Shown here piece after piece: positions 1-5,099 of a stretch of 6,486 bases of DNA. The position numbers and the translations under genes were made by a program. Every line of letters starts with the position of its first letter. Within the stretch, counting starts at the first letter, position 1. The notes under the pieces were generated by a model, which ran no database searches, was not told the DNA's origin, and saw only the letters and a list, made by a program, of their open reading frames with translations. Source of the stretch: an uncultured Oscillospiraceae bacterium (GTDB taxonomy: Bacteria > Bacillota > Clostridia > Oscillospirales > Oscillospiraceae). The stretch covers positions 1 to 6,486 of the forward strand of contig CAKTZN010000099.1 of NCBI GenBank assembly GCA_934635545.1. The letters are read 5' to 3'.

Positions 1-328
1 GGAGGACGTGTGCGACCATGTGGGCATCATGAACAAGGGCAAGGTGCTGTTGGAGCGCAGCCTCAGCGACCTGCAGGACAACACCGTGAAGCTGCAGGTG
101 GCCTTCGGCGGCGACGAGCCGGAAATGCCCGCCGCGCTGAACGTCCTGCACCACGAAAAGATCGGCCGCGTCCACACCTATATCGTCCGCGGCAATCAGA
201 ACGACATTCTGGCGCAGGTCTCGGCCCTCCAGCCCATCCTGCTGGAGGCCATTCCCCTGACGCTGGAGGAGATCTTTATTTACGAGTTGGGAGGTGCCGA
301 TTATGCGGTCCATGATATCGTCCTCTGA
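1..328 (+). CDS. ABC transporter ATP-binding protein, C-terminal fragment (ABC-2 exporter type)
   Basis: The gene runs in from the left edge; the first complete codon starts at 2 and the stop is TGA at 326-328. About 108 residues are visible, opening with EDVCDHVGIMNKGKVL, the stretch that follows the H-loop in ABC-2-type exporter ATPases (a bound-ion/helix segment, then 'I..KGKV'). A C-terminal accessory domain of about 80 residues follows and ends in LTLEEIFIYELGGADY, a tail typical of ATPases paired with Ytr/CcmA-like ABC-2 permeases. Walker A, signature and Walker B motifs lie outside the window, so nucleotide binding cannot be checked here. It overlaps the next gene by 26 nt, which indicates translational coupling with its own permease. 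It would power export or signalling by that permease from the cytoplasmic face; the substrate is unknown. A YtrA-like GntR regulator often sits upstream in such operons but cannot be seen here. Confidence 0.9.
   Translation, partial: EDVCDHVGIMNKGKVLLERSLSDLQDNTVKLQVAFGGDEPEMPAALNVLHHEKIGRVHTYIVRGNQNDILAQVSALQPILLEAIPLTLEEIFIYELGGADYAVHDIVL
289..294 (+). promoter_or_regulatory. Ribosome binding site of the ABC-2 permease
   Basis: GGGAGG at 289-294 lies 8 nt before the ATG at 303, inside the end of the upstream ATPase gene. It favours ATG 303 over the in-frame GTG at 294, which overlaps the Shine-Dalgarno sequence itself, and over the ATG at 312. Confidence 0.75.
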
Positions 329-2204
329 GCGCGCGCTGGCCCGCTCCGACTTCCGGCGCTTCTGGCCGCTGCTGTTCGGCTATGCCGTGCTGTGGCTGTG
401 CGCCCTACCCCTGTCCCTGTGGAGCCGCCACGACTACCTCGGTCCCCGCCGCCCCATGGAGGCCATGGCCAGCATCAGCAACTGCCTCTATAACACCTCA
501 CGGGCGTCCATCTACGTCTCCGCTTTCTTCGCGGTGCTGCTGGCCATGGCGCTGTTCTCCTACCTGATGAACAGCCGCAGCGTGGGCCTGATGCATTCTC
601 TGCCCATCACCCGGGGCCGCCAGTTCGCCACCCACTTCGCCGTGGGCGTCGTCATGTTCACGGCGGTGCACCTGGCAACGGCCCTGCTGACCCTGCCGGT
701 GCAGGCGGCGCTGGGCGCTGTTGATATGCGGGGCACCTGGGAATGGTTCGCCGCGGCGGAGTTGACCAGCCTGTTCTTCTTCGCGCTGGCCACGTTGTGC
801 GCCCTGATCACCGGCTGGCTGCTGGCCGTCCCTGTGATCTTTGCCGGCGTCAACTTCCTGTTTGCCGCCTTCCATCTGCTGTTCTCCACCATGACCCGGA
901 TGTTTTACTGGGGCTACGAGAGTACCGGCTGGCCCGCCTGGGTGAACTGGCTGACGCCCTTCCTTCGCCTGTACCAGGCCGCCACGACCACCGGCGCGGA
1001 GGACGAGATCCCCTACGGCGTAGAGGACGGCGCCCGCTACTATTTCGACTATCTGCCCTCCGCCTTCTGGAAGACCATGCTGATCTATACCGCGGCGGCG
1101 GTGCTCTTCATTGTGCTGGCCTGGCTCTTCTGCCGCGCCCGCCAAAGCGAGACCGCCGGCGATGCCATCGTGTTCCCCTGGCTGCGTCCCGTGGTGCTGT
1201 ACGTCATCTCTCTGGCCGGCGGCATGGGCCTGGGCATCCTGCTGTGGTATCTGGTGTCCTACGGAAAAGGCATCGTTGCGATGCTGCTGTGCCAGATTGT
1301 GGCCGGTCTCATCGTCTACTTCGGTGTCCAGATGCTGCTGCACAAATCCTTCAAGGTGTTCAACCGCCGCGGCTGGCTGGGCGCGGCCGCCCTGGCGGCG
1401 GCACTGCTGGCCATCTGTCTGGTGGTGCGCTTCGACGCCTTCGGTGCCCAGAAGTACATCCCCGATGTGAACCAGATCAAGCATGCCGAGGTGCGCACCT
1501 ACGGCGATACCCCCACGGTTTCCGGTCTTCAGGATCCCCAGGGCCTGGAAAAGCTCACCGCCTTCCACAAGGCCGTTCTGGATCAGGGCAAGCCCACCGC
1601 GGCGGAGATCGACCAGGTCATCGGTGTTCCCACCAGCGAAAATGACGACAGCCAGAACTATATCACCTTCGCCTTCACCTACTATATGAAGGACGGCAGC
1701 ACCGTCTACCGCACCTATACCCAGATCATCCGCCGGGGCACGCCTCTGTACGAGGCCGCCAACGCCTTCTATAACGACCCCGCCGTCCGCCAGGTCAGCT
1801 TCGATAACCGCTATAGCTATGTGGAGATAGACCCCTCCACCATCACCGGCGGCTGGTTCAACAACTACGATCTGGGCGGCGATTCCGTGGAGCTCACCGC
1901 GGCCCAGACCCGCCAGCTCTATAGTGCCGTCCAGCGCTACTATAATGCCAACCGCCAGAAGACGGTGGACATCCTGAGCAGCGACGACGGCCAGCAGCGC
2001 GCCACCTGCTTCTGTTTGGAGTTCAACTACCGTGACGAGGAGCACAGCGGCTCCGTCGATGGGAACGTCACTTACCCGGCGGATACGGTAAAGGATGACT
2101 GCTTCTGGAGCGTGGACAATCTCCCCGCCGACTGCACCGAGGTACTTGACCTCCTGGTCTCCTTCGGCCTGGCCGAGATTACCGACGACCTGCTGTACGA
2201 CTAA
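303..2204 (+). CDS. ABC-2-type permease with large C-terminal extracytoplasmic domain
   Basis: A 633-residue integral membrane protein, partner of the overlapping ATPase. Hydrophobic segments read by eye lie at about residues 21-40, 70-88, 109-137, 153-193 (probably two helices), 259-277, 298-320, 325-348 and 358-376. The loop after the second segment carries GLMHSLPITRGRQF, a motif I associate with ABC-2 permeases of the Firmicutes Ytr-like group (the MHSLP...R pattern before a helix). After residue 377 the chain is hydrophilic for about 255 residues to the end, with no further membrane span. That part is rich in Tyr, Asp and Asn and has beta-like stretches such as ITFAFTYYMKDGSTVYRTYT; it is predicted to lie outside the membrane and may match a DUF6449-like domain, which I could not test. 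The start at 303 is set by GGGAGG. Likely role: export or sensing of an envelope-active compound; substrate unknown. The long antisense frame over this gene is a codon-bias shadow. Confidence 0.88.
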   Translation: MRSMISSSERALARSDFRRFWPLLFGYAVLWLCALPLSLWSRHDYLGPRRPMEAMASISNCLYNTSRASIYVSAFFAVLLAMALFSYLMNSRSVGLMHSLPITRGRQFATHFAVGVVMFTAVHLATALLTLPVQAALGAVDMRGTWEWFAAAELTSLFFFALATLCALITGWLLAVPVIFAGVNFLFAAFHLLFSTMTRMFYWGYESTGWPAWVNWLTPFLRLYQAATTTGAEDEIPYGVEDGARYYFDYLPSAFWKTMLIYTAAAVLFIVLAWLFCRARQSETAGDAIVFPWLRPVVLYVISLAGGMGLGILLWYLVSYGKGIVAMLLCQIVAGLIVYFGVQMLLHKSFKVFNRRGWLGAAALAAALLAICLVVRFDAFGAQKYIPDVNQIKHAEVRTYGDTPTVSGLQDPQGLEKLTAFHKAVLDQGKPTAAEIDQVIGVPTSENDDSQNYITFAFTYYMKDGSTVYRTYTQIIRRGTPLYEAANAFYNDPAVRQVSFDNRYSYVEIDPSTITGGWFNNYDLGGDSVELTAAQTRQLYSAVQRYYNANRQKTVDILSSDDGQQRATCFCLEFNYRDEEHSGSVDGNVTYPADTVKDDCFWSVDNLPADCTEVLDLLVSFGLAEITDDLLYD

Positions 2205-2238
2205 AAAGCAAAGACGCGATAGACTTTTCGTAGGAGGG

Positions 2239-2258
2239 GGCGGCGTCCTCGACGCCCC
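2239..2258. repeat. GC-rich hairpin, CCCGC-ending family, copy 1
   Basis: GGCGTC (2242-2247) pairs with GACGCC (2251-2256) around a CTC loop. The pairing extends by GG (2239-2240) with CC (2257-2258) if C2241 is bulged. The right side ends in CCCCGC. It resembles the hairpins at 2771-2793 and 4092-4112 in layout. No T-tract follows, so it is not a classical terminator. Confidence 0.55.
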
Positions 2259-2271
2259 GCATGAGGGTGTT

Positions 2272-2349
2272 TCGTCCCTGCGGGGACGAGGTACTTTTGG
2301 CCGCTGTCCCAAAAGTACCCAAAAGGACAGCTTAAACCTGCGGTTTAAG
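2272..2349 (+). repeat. Hairpin series of the left arm
   Basis: Three perfect hairpins stand in a row. The first is TCGTCCC (2272-2278) with GGGACGA (2283-2289) and a TGCG loop. The second is an 11-bp stem, GGTACTTTTGG (2290-2300) with CCAAAAGTACC (2309-2319) and an 8-nt loop. The third is CTTAAACC (2331-2338) with GGTTTAAG (2342-2349) and a TGC loop. Inside the second loop, GCTGTCC (2303-2309) can instead pair with GGACAGC (2325-2331), which gives a pseudoknot-like alternative that this arm has and the right arm lacks in the same form. Confidence 0.85.
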
Positions 2350-2389
2350 AATCCGCCCACGCTGTGCCTTGTTTTTCAGCGGCATTTTG

Positions 2390-2400
2390 TACCACGCGTT
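2390..2400 (+). repeat. Exact 11-bp inverted block, left copy
   Basis: TACCACGCGTT here is matched exactly by its reverse complement AACGCGTGGTA at 2573-2583. It lies in the middle of the symmetric element at mirror positions. Flanking sequence is only partly conserved between the arms, so this block stands out. Confidence 0.85.
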
Positions 2401-2448
2401 CGCGGAACAGGGTGATTGTCGTTTCGTATGACGCATTGACTTCCGTTT

Positions 2449-2524
2449 TGCGCCGCTGCCGCTCACATTTTCGACGGTAGACACTAACGCGTTGTCCGAC
2501 GCTGGCATCAGCGGCAGCGGCGCA
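2449..2524. repeat. Exact 15-bp inverted block at the heart of the element
   Basis: TGCGCCGCTGCCGCT (2449-2463) is mirrored exactly by AGCGGCAGCGGCGCA (2510-2524), with 46 nt between them. The centre (about 2486.5) is the symmetry axis of the whole element. The 46-nt core is itself weakly palindromic (for example CGACGG near its left side against CGTCGG on the other strand). This is the strongest long-range pairing in the gap and would make a stable stem if transcribed. Confidence 0.85.
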
Positions 2525-2572
2525 GAAGCAGAGACGATCCTTTTGACGAAGCGAAAAGGAAACTTTCCTGCA

Positions 2573-2583
2573 AACGCGTGGTA
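2573..2583 (-). repeat. Exact 11-bp inverted block, right copy
   Basis: AACGCGTGGTA is the exact reverse complement of 2390-2400 and its mirror partner about the element centre. Confidence 0.85.
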
Positions 2584-2624
2584 AACGCCCTTGTTTCTGT
2601 ACGTGCCATAGCGCGCCCGGAAGT

Positions 2625-2704
2625 GAAGAAACCGGAGGTTTCTTCCGGTGCTTTTGCCTACTTTTGTCACTGCTGACAAAAGTAGGTCGCGCTCGGAAGC
2701 GCGA
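2625..2704 (-). repeat. Hairpin series of the right arm
   Basis: Given in + strand order: GAAGAAACC (2625-2633) pairs with GGTTTCTTC (2637-2645) around GGA. A perfect 13-bp stem, CCTACTTTTGTCA (2657-2669) with TGACAAAAGTAGG (2674-2686), closes a CTGC loop. TCGCGCT (2687-2693) pairs with AGCGCGA (2698-2704) around CGGA. Read on the minus strand these are the same three hairpins, in the same order and with near-identical spacing, as those at 2272-2349, but with different stem sequences. Confidence 0.85.
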
Positions 2705-2726
2705 AACACCCCCACCAAAACCACAC

Positions 2727-2747
2727 CGCGGCGCACGACACGCCGCG
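2727..2747. repeat. GC-rich hairpin
   Basis: CGCGGCG (2727-2733) pairs perfectly with CGCCGCG (2741-2747) around a 7-nt loop. It lies just outside the right end of the symmetric element. No T-tract follows. Confidence 0.5.
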
Positions 2748-2770
2748 TATCACAATCACATACACCCGAT

Positions 2771-2793
2771 GGGGTGGGCAAAATGCCCACCCC
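2771..2793. repeat. Perfect 10-bp hairpin upstream of the glycosyltransferase, CCCGC family copy 2
   Basis: GGGGTGGGCA (2771-2780) pairs with TGCCCACCCC (2784-2793) around AAA, followed by GC. It lies about 40 nt before the AAGGAGG ribosome binding site. There is no poly-T, so it is either a repeat-family member or an element in the 5' untranslated region of the glycosyltransferase mRNA. Confidence 0.7.
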
Positions 2794-2830
2794 GCCGCGA
2801 AGCGCACCCATTTTCCGCCTTGACGGCACA

Positions 2831-2837
2831 AAGGAGG
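2831..2837 (+). promoter_or_regulatory. Ribosome binding site of the glycosyltransferase
   Basis: AAGGAGG, near-perfect anti-16S complementarity, sits 9 nt before the ATG at 2847. It fixes that start and rules out the in-frame upstream ATG at 2664, which lies within the repeat element and has no such site. Confidence 0.9.
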
Positions 2838-2846
2838 CCGTATCCC

Positions 2847-4091
2847 ATGACTACCTTACAGATCATCAATCTCGCCATCATGCTGGCGTTTTTCCTCTGC
2901 TATTCCTACCAGTTCTTCTATATCCCCGTGGCCTGGTTCAAAAAGGACGCCCCCCACCGTGAGCCGGTGATGCACCGCATCGCCGTGCTGATCGCCGCCC
3001 GCAACGAGCAGGCCGTCATCGGCAACCTGATCGACAGCATCCGGGATCAGGATTACCCCGCCGATAAGGTGGATATCTTCGTGGTGGCCGACAACTGCAC
3101 CGACCTCACCGGCTCTGTGGCCGGAGCCCACGGGGCCAACGTCTACTTCCGCAATGACACCACCCAGGTGGGCAAGGGCTACGCCCTCCGGTACCTTCTC
3201 CGCTGCATCGAGGATGACTACGCCCCCTATGACGCCTATCTGGTGCTGGACGCCGATAATATCCTGTCCCCCAACTATATCACCGAGATCAACAAGACCT
3301 TCTCCGACGGCTATGAGATCGTCACCAGCTACCGCAACTCCAAGAACTACGGTGACAACTGGATCAGCGCCGGTTATGCCCTCTGGTTCCTGCGGGAGAG
3401 CCGCTATCTCAACGGCGCACGGTGCCGTCTGGGCAGCTCCTGCGCCGTCAGCGGCACCGGCTTCCTCTTCTCCCGCCGCATCCTCAATAAGTGCGGCGGC
3501 TGGAACTTCTTCCTGCTGACCGAGGATATCCAGTTCACCATCGCCAACGTCATCCGGGACGAAAAGGTGGGCTATTGCCCCACCGCCGTGCTGTATGACG
3601 AGCAGCCCACCACCTTCCGCCAGTCCTTCCGCCAGCGGCTGCGCTGGTCCCGGGGCTATCTCCAGGTGTTCGGCAAATATGGCGTCTCCCTGTTCCGGGG
3701 CATCTTCCGGGGCAGCTTCTCCTGCTTCGATATGACCATGAACATCATGCCCGCGGCGGTGCTGTCCGGCGCGTCCATCGCGGTGAATCTGGGCGCCGCC
3801 GTCTATAACTGCGTCAACGGCGGCGACTGGACGGTGCTGGCCGCCTGCCTGCTGCAGAGCTTCCTGAGCCTGTACCTCACCGTGTTCGTCCTGGGCGTTA
3901 TCACCACCGTCACCGAGTGGGACAATATCTATTGCTCCGCCACCAAGAAGGTCTGGTACGCCATCACCTTCCCGGTGTTCATGTTCACCTATATCCCCAT
4001 TGTCATTGTCTCCCTGTTCCATAACCCTGCCTGGCAGCCCATCCACCACAGCCGCAGCGTGGATCTCCACCAGATCTGTGCCGGAAAGTAA
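2847..4091 (+). CDS. Membrane-anchored family 2 glycosyltransferase
   Basis: A 414-residue protein with the layout of processive GT2 enzymes (BcsA/NodC/IcaA-like). It has an N-terminal membrane helix (about 6-30), a cytoplasmic GT-A catalytic domain (about 44-270) and three or so C-terminal helices (about 300-320, 334-361, 369-394). Visible motifs are: the nucleotide-sugar loop IAARNE (49-54), VVADNCTD with its Asp (79-86), GKGYAL (109-114), the metal-binding DAD (135-137), TED with the likely catalytic base (225-227), and QRLRW (263-267), the QxxRW motif of processive enzymes. It would transfer sugar from a UDP- or GDP-sugar to a glycan or lipid acceptor at the inner face of the membrane; donor and product cannot be read from sequence. 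Length suits the single-domain members of the family, which lack a PilZ domain. It seems to be a one-gene unit: a hairpin-filled gap lies before it and a terminator after it. Confidence 0.92.
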   Translation: MTTLQIINLAIMLAFFLCYSYQFFYIPVAWFKKDAPHREPVMHRIAVLIAARNEQAVIGNLIDSIRDQDYPADKVDIFVVADNCTDLTGSVAGAHGANVYFRNDTTQVGKGYALRYLLRCIEDDYAPYDAYLVLDADNILSPNYITEINKTFSDGYEIVTSYRNSKNYGDNWISAGYALWFLRESRYLNGARCRLGSSCAVSGTGFLFSRRILNKCGGWNFFLLTEDIQFTIANVIRDEKVGYCPTAVLYDEQPTTFRQSFRQRLRWSRGYLQVFGKYGVSLFRGIFRGSFSCFDMTMNIMPAAVLSGASIAVNLGAAVYNCVNGGDWTVLAACLLQSFLSLYLTVFVLGVITTVTEWDNIYCSATKKVWYAITFPVFMFTYIPIVIVSLFHNPAWQPIHHSRSVDLHQICAGK

Positions 4092-4112
4092 GGGCGGCCC
4101 TCGCGGTCGCCC
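4092..4112. repeat. GC-rich hairpin directly after the glycosyltransferase stop, CCCGC family copy 3
   Basis: GGGCGGCC (4092-4099) pairs with GGTCGCCC (4105-4112) using one G-U pair and a 5-nt loop, then GC. It begins at the first base after the stop codon. It is similar in layout to 2239-2258 and 2771-2793. Confidence 0.55.
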
Positions 4113-4121
4113 GCTGCCAAA

Positions 4122-4153
4122 GGGACGGCGGGTCTCACACTGCCCGCCGTCCC
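4122..4153. repeat. Perfect 11-bp GC-rich hairpin
   Basis: GGGACGGCGGG (4122-4132) pairs with CCCGCCGTCCC (4143-4153) around a 10-nt loop. No T-run follows directly. It may protect the 3' end of the glycosyltransferase mRNA or assist the terminator just downstream. Confidence 0.75.
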
Positions 4154-4166
4154 GCCTCAAAATTAC

Positions 4167-4193
4167 GCCACTTCGGCAGTGGCTGCTTTTTTT
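4167..4193 (+). terminator. Intrinsic terminator after the glycosyltransferase
   Basis: GCCACT (4167-4172) pairs with AGTGGC (4178-4183) around TCGGC, then TGC and seven T residues (4187-4193). An A-rich stretch precedes the stem. The stem is short and the T-run is offset by 3 nt, but position and form fit a rho-independent terminator on the + strand. It separates the glycosyltransferase from the second transporter operon. Confidence 0.75.
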
Positions 4194-4220
4194 GCGCCCT
4201 TTTTGCAGCGATAGCCCCCT

Positions 4221-4300
4221 TTAATGTACCGATTAACTCCCTTTAATGCACCGATAAAAGCCGTTAATGTACCGATAACCCCCCTTTATGTACCAATAAA
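4221..4300. promoter_or_regulatory. Four direct repeats at 21-22 bp spacing, candidate operator
   Basis: Four 16-bp copies lie at 4221-4236, 4243-4258, 4264-4279 and 4285-4300, with consensus TTAATGTACCGATAAM. Start-to-start distances are 22, 21 and 21 bp, two helical turns, so all copies face the same side of DNA. Copy 1 has a dyad, TTAAT-N6-ATTAA, that degrades in the others. Copies 1, 2 and 4 are preceded by CCC. The array sits between the terminator and the start of the BceA-like gene. It has the form of a cooperative binding array for a dimeric transcription factor, such as a response regulator; the factor is unknown. Translating it gives meaningless 7-residue repeats, so an N-terminal extension of the ATPase through it is unlikely. 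I found no convincing -35/-10 pair inside. Confidence 0.75.
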
Positions 4301-4301
4301 A

Positions 4302-4313
4302 ATGCATATGCAT
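4302..4313. promoter_or_regulatory. 12-bp perfect palindrome before the BceA-like gene
   Basis: ATGCATATGCAT reads identically on both strands. It lies between the last direct repeat and the ribosome binding site, where a promoter -10 region, transcription start or operator would be expected. Confidence 0.5.
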
Positions 4314-4319
4314 CCAAAT

Positions 4320-4326
4320 GGAGGAG
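4320..4326 (+). promoter_or_regulatory. Ribosome binding site of the BceA-like ATPase
   Basis: GGAGGAG at 4320-4326 lies 8 nt before ATG 4335. It decides that start over the in-frame ATGs at 4224, 4302 and 4308, which lie in the repeat leader. Confidence 0.85.
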
Positions 4327-4334
4327 CAACAAAC

Positions 4335-5099
4335 ATGAATATATTGCAAGTCAGCGACCTGCGAAAGGTCTATACCACCCGCTTCGGCGGCCAGTCGGTG
4401 GAGGCGCTCCGCGCCGTCACCTTTGATGTGGAGCAGGGCGAATACGTCGCCGTCATGGGCGAGTCCGGCTCCGGCAAGACCACGCTGCTGAATATCCTGG
4501 CGGCCCTGGATAAGCCCACCTCCGGCCAGGTGCTGCTGGAGGGGAAGGACATCGGCAAGGTGAAGGATGCCGACATGGCGGCCTTCCGCCGGGATCATCT
4601 GGGCTTCGTGTTCCAGGATTTCAACCTGCTGGACACCTTTACCCTGGAGGACAATATCTATCTGCCTCTGGTGCTGGCCGGGAAGAAATACCCGGAGATG
4701 CACCGCCGTCTGATGCCTTTGGCACGGCAACTGGGCATCGAAACGCTGTTGAAAAAGTATCCCTATGAGGTGTCCGGCGGTCAGAAGCAGCGTGCCGCCG
4801 TGGCCCGCGCCATGATCACCGGTCCCCGCATCCTGCTGGCCGACGAGCCCACCGGCGCGCTGGACTCCAAGTCCACCGACGAGCTGCTGGATCTGTTCGC
4901 CGCGCTGCACCAGTCCGGCCAGACCATTCTGATGGTGACCCACTCCGTCAAGGCTGCCAGCCGCGCCGGGCGGGTGCTGTTCCTGAAGGACGGCCAGGTG
5001 TTCCACGAGCTCCACCGCACCGGCGACACCGACACCCAGTTCTACCAGCGGATCTCCGGCGCGCTGACGGCGCTGACCACAGGCGGTGATGTCCAATGA
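4335..5099 (+). CDS. BceA-like ABC transporter ATP-binding protein
   Basis: A 254-residue complete ATPase, about the length of B. subtilis BceA and its relatives. Motifs in order: an aromatic before the P-loop (Tyr13), Walker A GESGSGKT (42-49), Q-loop Gln94 in FVFQDFNLLD, signature VSGGQKQR (146-153), Walker B ILLADE with catalytic Glu171, D-loop GALD (174-177) and H-loop His203 in VTHS. All catalytic residues are intact. The QDFNLLDTFT and DEPTGALDSK stretches are typical of the MacB/LolD/BceA branch rather than of ABC-2 exporters, so this is a different transporter class from the one at the left edge. It energises the FtsX-like permease encoded next, which starts within its stop codon (ATGA). 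Known relatives confer resistance to bacitracin and other lipid II-targeting peptides, usually under a BceRS-type two-component system. No such system is in the window. Expression may be controlled through the direct repeats just upstream. Confidence 0.92.
   Translation: MNILQVSDLRKVYTTRFGGQSVEALRAVTFDVEQGEYVAVMGESGSGKTTLLNILAALDKPTSGQVLLEGKDIGKVKDADMAAFRRDHLGFVFQDFNLLDTFTLEDNIYLPLVLAGKKYPEMHRRLMPLARQLGIETLLKKYPYEVSGGQKQRAAVARAMITGPRILLADEPTGALDSKSTDELLDLFAALHQSGQTILMVTHSVKAASRAGRVLFLKDGQVFHELHRTGDTDTQFYQRISGALTALTTGGDVQ

Larger units (their letters stand above)
2262..2714. repeat. Two-fold symmetric 453-bp element: two inverted copies of a hairpin-rich unit
   Basis: The outer ends are 13-bp terminal inverted repeats with one mismatch: TGAGGGTGTTTCG at 2262-2274 and, on the minus strand, TGGGGGTGTTTCG at 2714-2702. 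Reading inward from each end, both arms carry the same parts in the same order: an 18-nt hairpin (7-bp stem, 4-nt loop), a 30-nt hairpin with core TACTTTTG/CAAAAGTA, an 11-nt spacer starting CAAAAG, a hairpin with core AAACC/GGTTT, a CCG...CGCT[G/A]TG block, an exact 11-bp block and an exact 15-bp block. Matching parts have coordinate sums of 4973-4976, so the symmetry centre is at about 2487 and only about 3 nt of indel separate the arms. Identity ranges from about half in the least conserved 48-nt stretch (26 of 48 by eye) to 100 percent in the two exact blocks. No transposase gene and no target-site duplication were found. It could be a MITE-like element, or a pair of REP-like units encoding a structured RNA. 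Confidence 0.85.
2205..2846. other. 642-bp non-coding gap filled with inverted repeats
   Basis: No open frame here has a ribosome binding site, family resemblance or coding-like composition. The gap is visibly less GC-rich than the flanking genes. From left to right it holds a GC-rich hairpin (2239-2258), the two-fold symmetric element (2262-2714), two further GC-rich hairpins (2727-2747 and 2771-2793) and the glycosyltransferase ribosome binding site. I looked for a -35/-10 pair on the + strand. TTGACT at 2436 and TTGACG at 2543 have no acceptable -10 box 16-18 nt downstream. I see no poly-T intrinsic terminator after the permease stop at 2204. Confidence 0.85.

Noticed and set aside
2204..2228. 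Weak AAAAG/CTTTT pairing after the permease stop as a terminator
   Set aside because: Only 5 A-T-rich pairs, a 15-nt loop and no T-tract after the stem.
498..2360. 620-codon open frame antisense to the ABC-2 permease
   Set aside because: High-GC codon bias on the + strand creates long stop-free antisense frames. The translation is low complexity (Gly, Gln, His and Val rich), while the + frame has clear membrane helices and a good ribosome binding site.
2436..2548. Possible sigma-A promoters at TTGACT (2436) and TTGACG (2543)
   Set aside because: No -10-like hexamer at 16-18 nt downstream of either; both fall within the inverted-repeat arms.
2332..2829. 165-codon open frame on the minus strand across the symmetric element
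   Set aside because: It has no ribosome binding site upstream of its start, runs through both copies of an inverted repeat, is basic and low in hydrophobic order, and resembles no family I know. Most likely a by-product of the repeat; related spurious proteins may be annotated in other genomes.
2664..2846. 61-codon N-terminal extension of the glycosyltransferase
   Set aside because: It would start inside a hairpin of the repeat element without a Shine-Dalgarno sequence and adds Arg/Pro-rich sequence before a normal N-terminal membrane helix. AAGGAGG before ATG 2847 decides.
2221..2846. CRISPR array
   Set aside because: The repeats are inverted and of differing sequence, not regularly spaced identical direct repeats with unique spacers. 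The 4221-4300 direct repeats have only 5-6 nt between copies, too short for spacers.
4224..4334. 37-codon N-terminal extension of the BceA-like ATPase
   Set aside because: It translates the 21-bp DNA repeats into artificial heptads. GGAGGAG before ATG 4335 and the normal BceA length favour the later start.
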